From Amycolatopsis lexingtonensis (GTDB taxonomy: Bacteria > Actinomycetota > Actinomycetes > Mycobacteriales > Pseudonocardiaceae): a stretch of 64,000 bases of DNA. The position numbers were made by a program, and so were the translations under genes. The notes beneath the pieces were generated by a model. It saw only the letters and a program-made list of their open reading frames with translations, was not told the origin of the DNA and did not search any database. Positions 62,279 through 64,000 of the stretch are shown here, piece after piece. Where the stretch lies: assembly GCF_014873755.1 (NCBI RefSeq), contig NZ_JADBEG010000001.1:2420501-2484500 (forward strand), in the 5' to 3' direction. Numbering within the stretch: position 1 is the stretch's first letter; each line of letters begins with the position of its first letter.

Positions 62279-63136
62279 GTGGACTACGGAATCGTGCTGT
62301 TCACCAGCGACCGGGGCATCACCCCGGCGGCCGCCGCGCGCGTCGCGGAAGCCGCCGGGTTCGCCACCTTCTACGTACCCGAGCACACGCACATCCCGGT
62401 GAAGCGGGAGTCCCCGCACCCGCGCACCGGCGACGCGTCCCTGCCCGACGACCGCTACAGCCGCACCCTCGACCCGTGGGTCGCGCTGGCGACGGCCGCC
62501 GCGGTGACGTCGCGGATCCGGCTGTCCACCGCGGTCGCCCTCCCGGTGGAGAGCGACCCGATCACCCTGGCCAAGACGATCGCGAGCCTCGACCACCTCT
62601 CCGGCGGACGGGTCACGCTCGGCACGGGCTTCGGCTGGAACGTCGACGAGCTGAACGACCACGGCGTGCCCGGCAACCGCCGCCGCACCGCGCTGCGGGA
62701 GTACCTCGAGGCGATGAGTGCACTGTGGACGGAGGAAGAAGCTTCCTACGACGGGGAGTTCGTGTCGTTCGGGCCGAGCTGGGCGTGGCCGAAGCCGGTC
62801 CAGCCGCACATCCCGGTGCTGCTCGGCGCGGGCCCGACGGAGAAGACGTTCCGCTGGATCGCCCGCCACGCCGACGGCTGGATCACCACGCCGGCGGACA
62901 CCGACCTCGAAGGGCACGTGGCCCTGCTCCACCGGATCTGGGCCGAGGAGGGCCGCGCCGGGCGGCCGCGGATCTGCGCGCTCGGCGAACGGCCGGATCC
63001 GGAGCGCCTGGCGCACCTGGATTCGCTCGGCGTGACCGAGACGATCTTCGGGCTGCCGGACCGGGCGCCGGAAGAAGTCGAAGCGTGGGTCGGCCGCCTC
63101 GCCGGCAAACTGGGCCTGGCCGCCCCGGTGGGCTGA
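62279..63136 (+). CDS. LLM-class F420-dependent oxidoreductase
   Basis: This 285-residue TIM-barrel protein of the luciferase-like family has GRVTLGTGFGWNVDELNDHG, EYLEAMSALWTEEEASYDGEF and HIPVLLGAGPTEKTFRWIARHADGWI, read in pieces; all are typical of F420-dependent members (TIGR03619-like). It would reduce or oxidise a cytoplasmic substrate with F420. The substrate is not known; the KstR-like box upstream hints at steroid or lipid metabolism. GTG 62279 begins a probably leaderless transcript. Confidence 0.88.
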   Translation: MDYGIVLFTSDRGITPAAAARVAEAAGFATFYVPEHTHIPVKRESPHPRTGDASLPDDRYSRTLDPWVALATAAAVTSRIRLSTAVALPVESDPITLAKTIASLDHLSGGRVTLGTGFGWNVDELNDHGVPGNRRRTALREYLEAMSALWTEEEASYDGEFVSFGPSWAWPKPVQPHIPVLLGAGPTEKTFRWIARHADGWITTPADTDLEGHVALLHRIWAEEGRAGRPRICALGERPDPERLAHLDSLGVTETIFGLPDRAPEEVEAWVGRLAGKLGLAAPVG

Positions 63137-63201
63137 GCGCAGCCTTCGCCGCCCAGCGCACTGACACCGCCCACCGCCCCGGGCCGAAGCCGACCGCAAA
63201 G

Positions 63202-63254
63202 GTCTTGAATGAGTCATTCAGGACCCCTCAAGACCTGAATGACTCATTCAAGAC
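63202..63254. repeat. dispersed intergenic palindrome, copy 3
   Basis: Arms 63202-63222 and 63234-63254 have the same sequence as copy 1 at 2898-2950, with a different 11-nt loop (ACCCCTCAAGA). It lies between two convergent genes, where it may also stop transcription. Confidence 0.88.
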
Positions 63255-63288
63255 ACCACCGGGCCTCGCGAGGCGGCCGTCGAGCGCG

Positions 63289-64000
63289 TCAGCTCTTGAC
63301 GCTCATGCCCTGACGAGCGCGCAGGTCGAGCTCGATCTGCTCCAGCGTGCGGCCCTTCGTCTCCGGGACCAGCCACTTCGTGAGCACGAACAGCACCACG
63401 TTGATACCCGCGAACAGGAACATCGAGCCGCCGATGCCGAGGGACTTCGGGTCGGAGATGATCGGGAACACCGCGCTCACGATGCCCGTCGCCGCCCAGA
63501 GGACCACGCTGCTCACGCTCATGCCCGTCGCGCGGACCTTGAGCGGGAAGACCTCGGACATCATCACCCAGACGACCGCGCCCCAGCCGAGTTCGTAGCC
63601 GACCAGGTAGAGCACCATCATCACCAGCATCAGGATGCCGCGCAGGCCGGTGTCGTGGACGTTGAGCACGATCAGCCCCGCCGCGGCGAGCGTCAGCACC
63701 ATGATCACGTTGCCGATGAGCAGCAGCGGCTTGCGGCCCCAGCGGTCCACCACGAACACGACCCACGCGGTGAACAGGAACTTCGTGACGCCGAGCAGCA
63801 CGCCGGACAGCAGCGCGGCCTGCGTGGCGAAGCCGAGCCCGATGAGCATGGTCGGGAAGTAGGCGTTGATCGCGTTGACGCCGCTGAACTGCTGGCCCAC
63901 CGCGAGCAGCAGGGCCACGAACAGCATCGGCCGCACCCAGCCGGTGAACAGGTCGCGGAAGCGCGGCTTCTCTTCGGTGTCCATCCGGATGACGTCGCGG
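63289..64000 (-). CDS. MFS sugar transporter, C-terminal part cut by the window edge
   Basis: The open frame runs past base 64000, so only about 237 C-terminal residues are visible. They include LFVALLLAVGQQFSGVNAINAYFP (helix 7, sugar-porter QQxSGxN motif), DRWGRKPLLLIG, WVMMSEVFPLKVRATG and VPETKGRTLEQIE. These are the PETKG and related signatures of the sugar porter family, as in XylE or GLUT relatives. The internal ATG at 63984 follows helix 6 and is not the true start. Confidence 0.92.
   Translation of the reverse strand, partial: RDVIRMDTEEKPRFRDLFTGWVRPMLFVALLLAVGQQFSGVNAINAYFPTMLIGLGFATQAALLSGVLLGVTKFLFTAWVVFVVDRWGRKPLLLIGNVIMVLTLAAAGLIVLNVHDTGLRGILMLVMMVLYLVGYELGWGAVVWVMMSEVFPLKVRATGMSVSSVVLWAATGIVSAVFPIISDPKSLGIGGSMFLFAGINVVLFVLTKWLVPETKGRTLEQIELDLRARQGMSVKS

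Overview
The window is about 72% GC with dense, short-spaced genes, frequent GTG starts and ATGA/GTGA overlaps. It also carries an F420-type oxidoreductase, twin-arginine exported proteins and several Pseudonocardiaceae-type small families (DUF6292, DUF4360, MT0933-like). It fits an actinomycete of the Pseudonocardiaceae, most likely Amycolatopsis or a close relative. This is an inference from gene content and from the dispersed palindrome built around GAATGAGTCATTC. No rRNA, tRNA or CRISPR array was recognised.

Layout. 1-9.4 kb holds stand-alone metabolic and regulatory genes: the tail of a LysR regulator, a PucR regulator, DoxX, a VOC protein, an M15 peptidase, an NAD(P)-binding protein, a hydrolase-TetR pair with a clear operator, a DHFR-like reductase and a streptogrisin-type protease. 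9.5-12.5 kb holds a diguanylate cyclase and a membrane sulfatase. 12.75-14.27 kb is an intact IS4-family element with inverted repeats and a 10-bp target duplication, inserted inside one copy of the dispersed palindrome. 16.0-19.9 kb is a five-gene overlapping operon: STAS, RsbW-type kinase, SpoIIE-type phosphatase, a CarH-like cobalamin-binding protein without a DNA-binding domain, and a second STAS. It looks like a light- or B12-responsive partner-switching module. 19.9-22.5 kb is an MMPL exporter divergent from a MarR regulator with an operator between them. 24.6-27.0 kb is a putrescine/spermidine operon (ornithine decarboxylase, AdoMet decarboxylase, spermidine synthase). 27.0-29.6 kb is a large Tat-exported GtaA-type glutaminase with ricin-type repeats and a LacI-type operator.

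29.77-30.56 kb is a non-coding array of about 24 short dyads (GAGAGC-N3-GCTCTC) at a nearly constant 32-bp period. 30.6-38.6 kb holds accessory genes, including a frameshifted PaaK-type ligase. 38.8-42.2 kb is a second signalling cluster: STAS, receiver, double-PAS histidine kinase, RsbW-like ATPase and a NarL regulator. 42.3-45.0 kb is a four-gene run: DUF6292, RraA, CutA and MFS.

45.4-55.4 kb resembles an extended mycobacterial iniBAC locus: a LuxR/AAA regulator, a 14-unit FQNEQ/FNEQ repeat protein, two dynamin-like GTPases, an acidic protein and a membrane-anchored Hsp70-type ATPase. It ends in a strong terminator. 55.7-64 kb holds a PI-PLC-like enzyme, an FAD monooxygenase, metH controlled by what reads as an S-adenosylhomocysteine riboswitch, an LLM oxidoreductase with a KstR-like box at its promoter, and the C-terminal part of a sugar MFS transporter cut by the window edge.

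The features most worth follow-up are the B12/partner-switch operon, the ini-like operon with its repeat protein and Hsp70, and the 32-bp dyad array.
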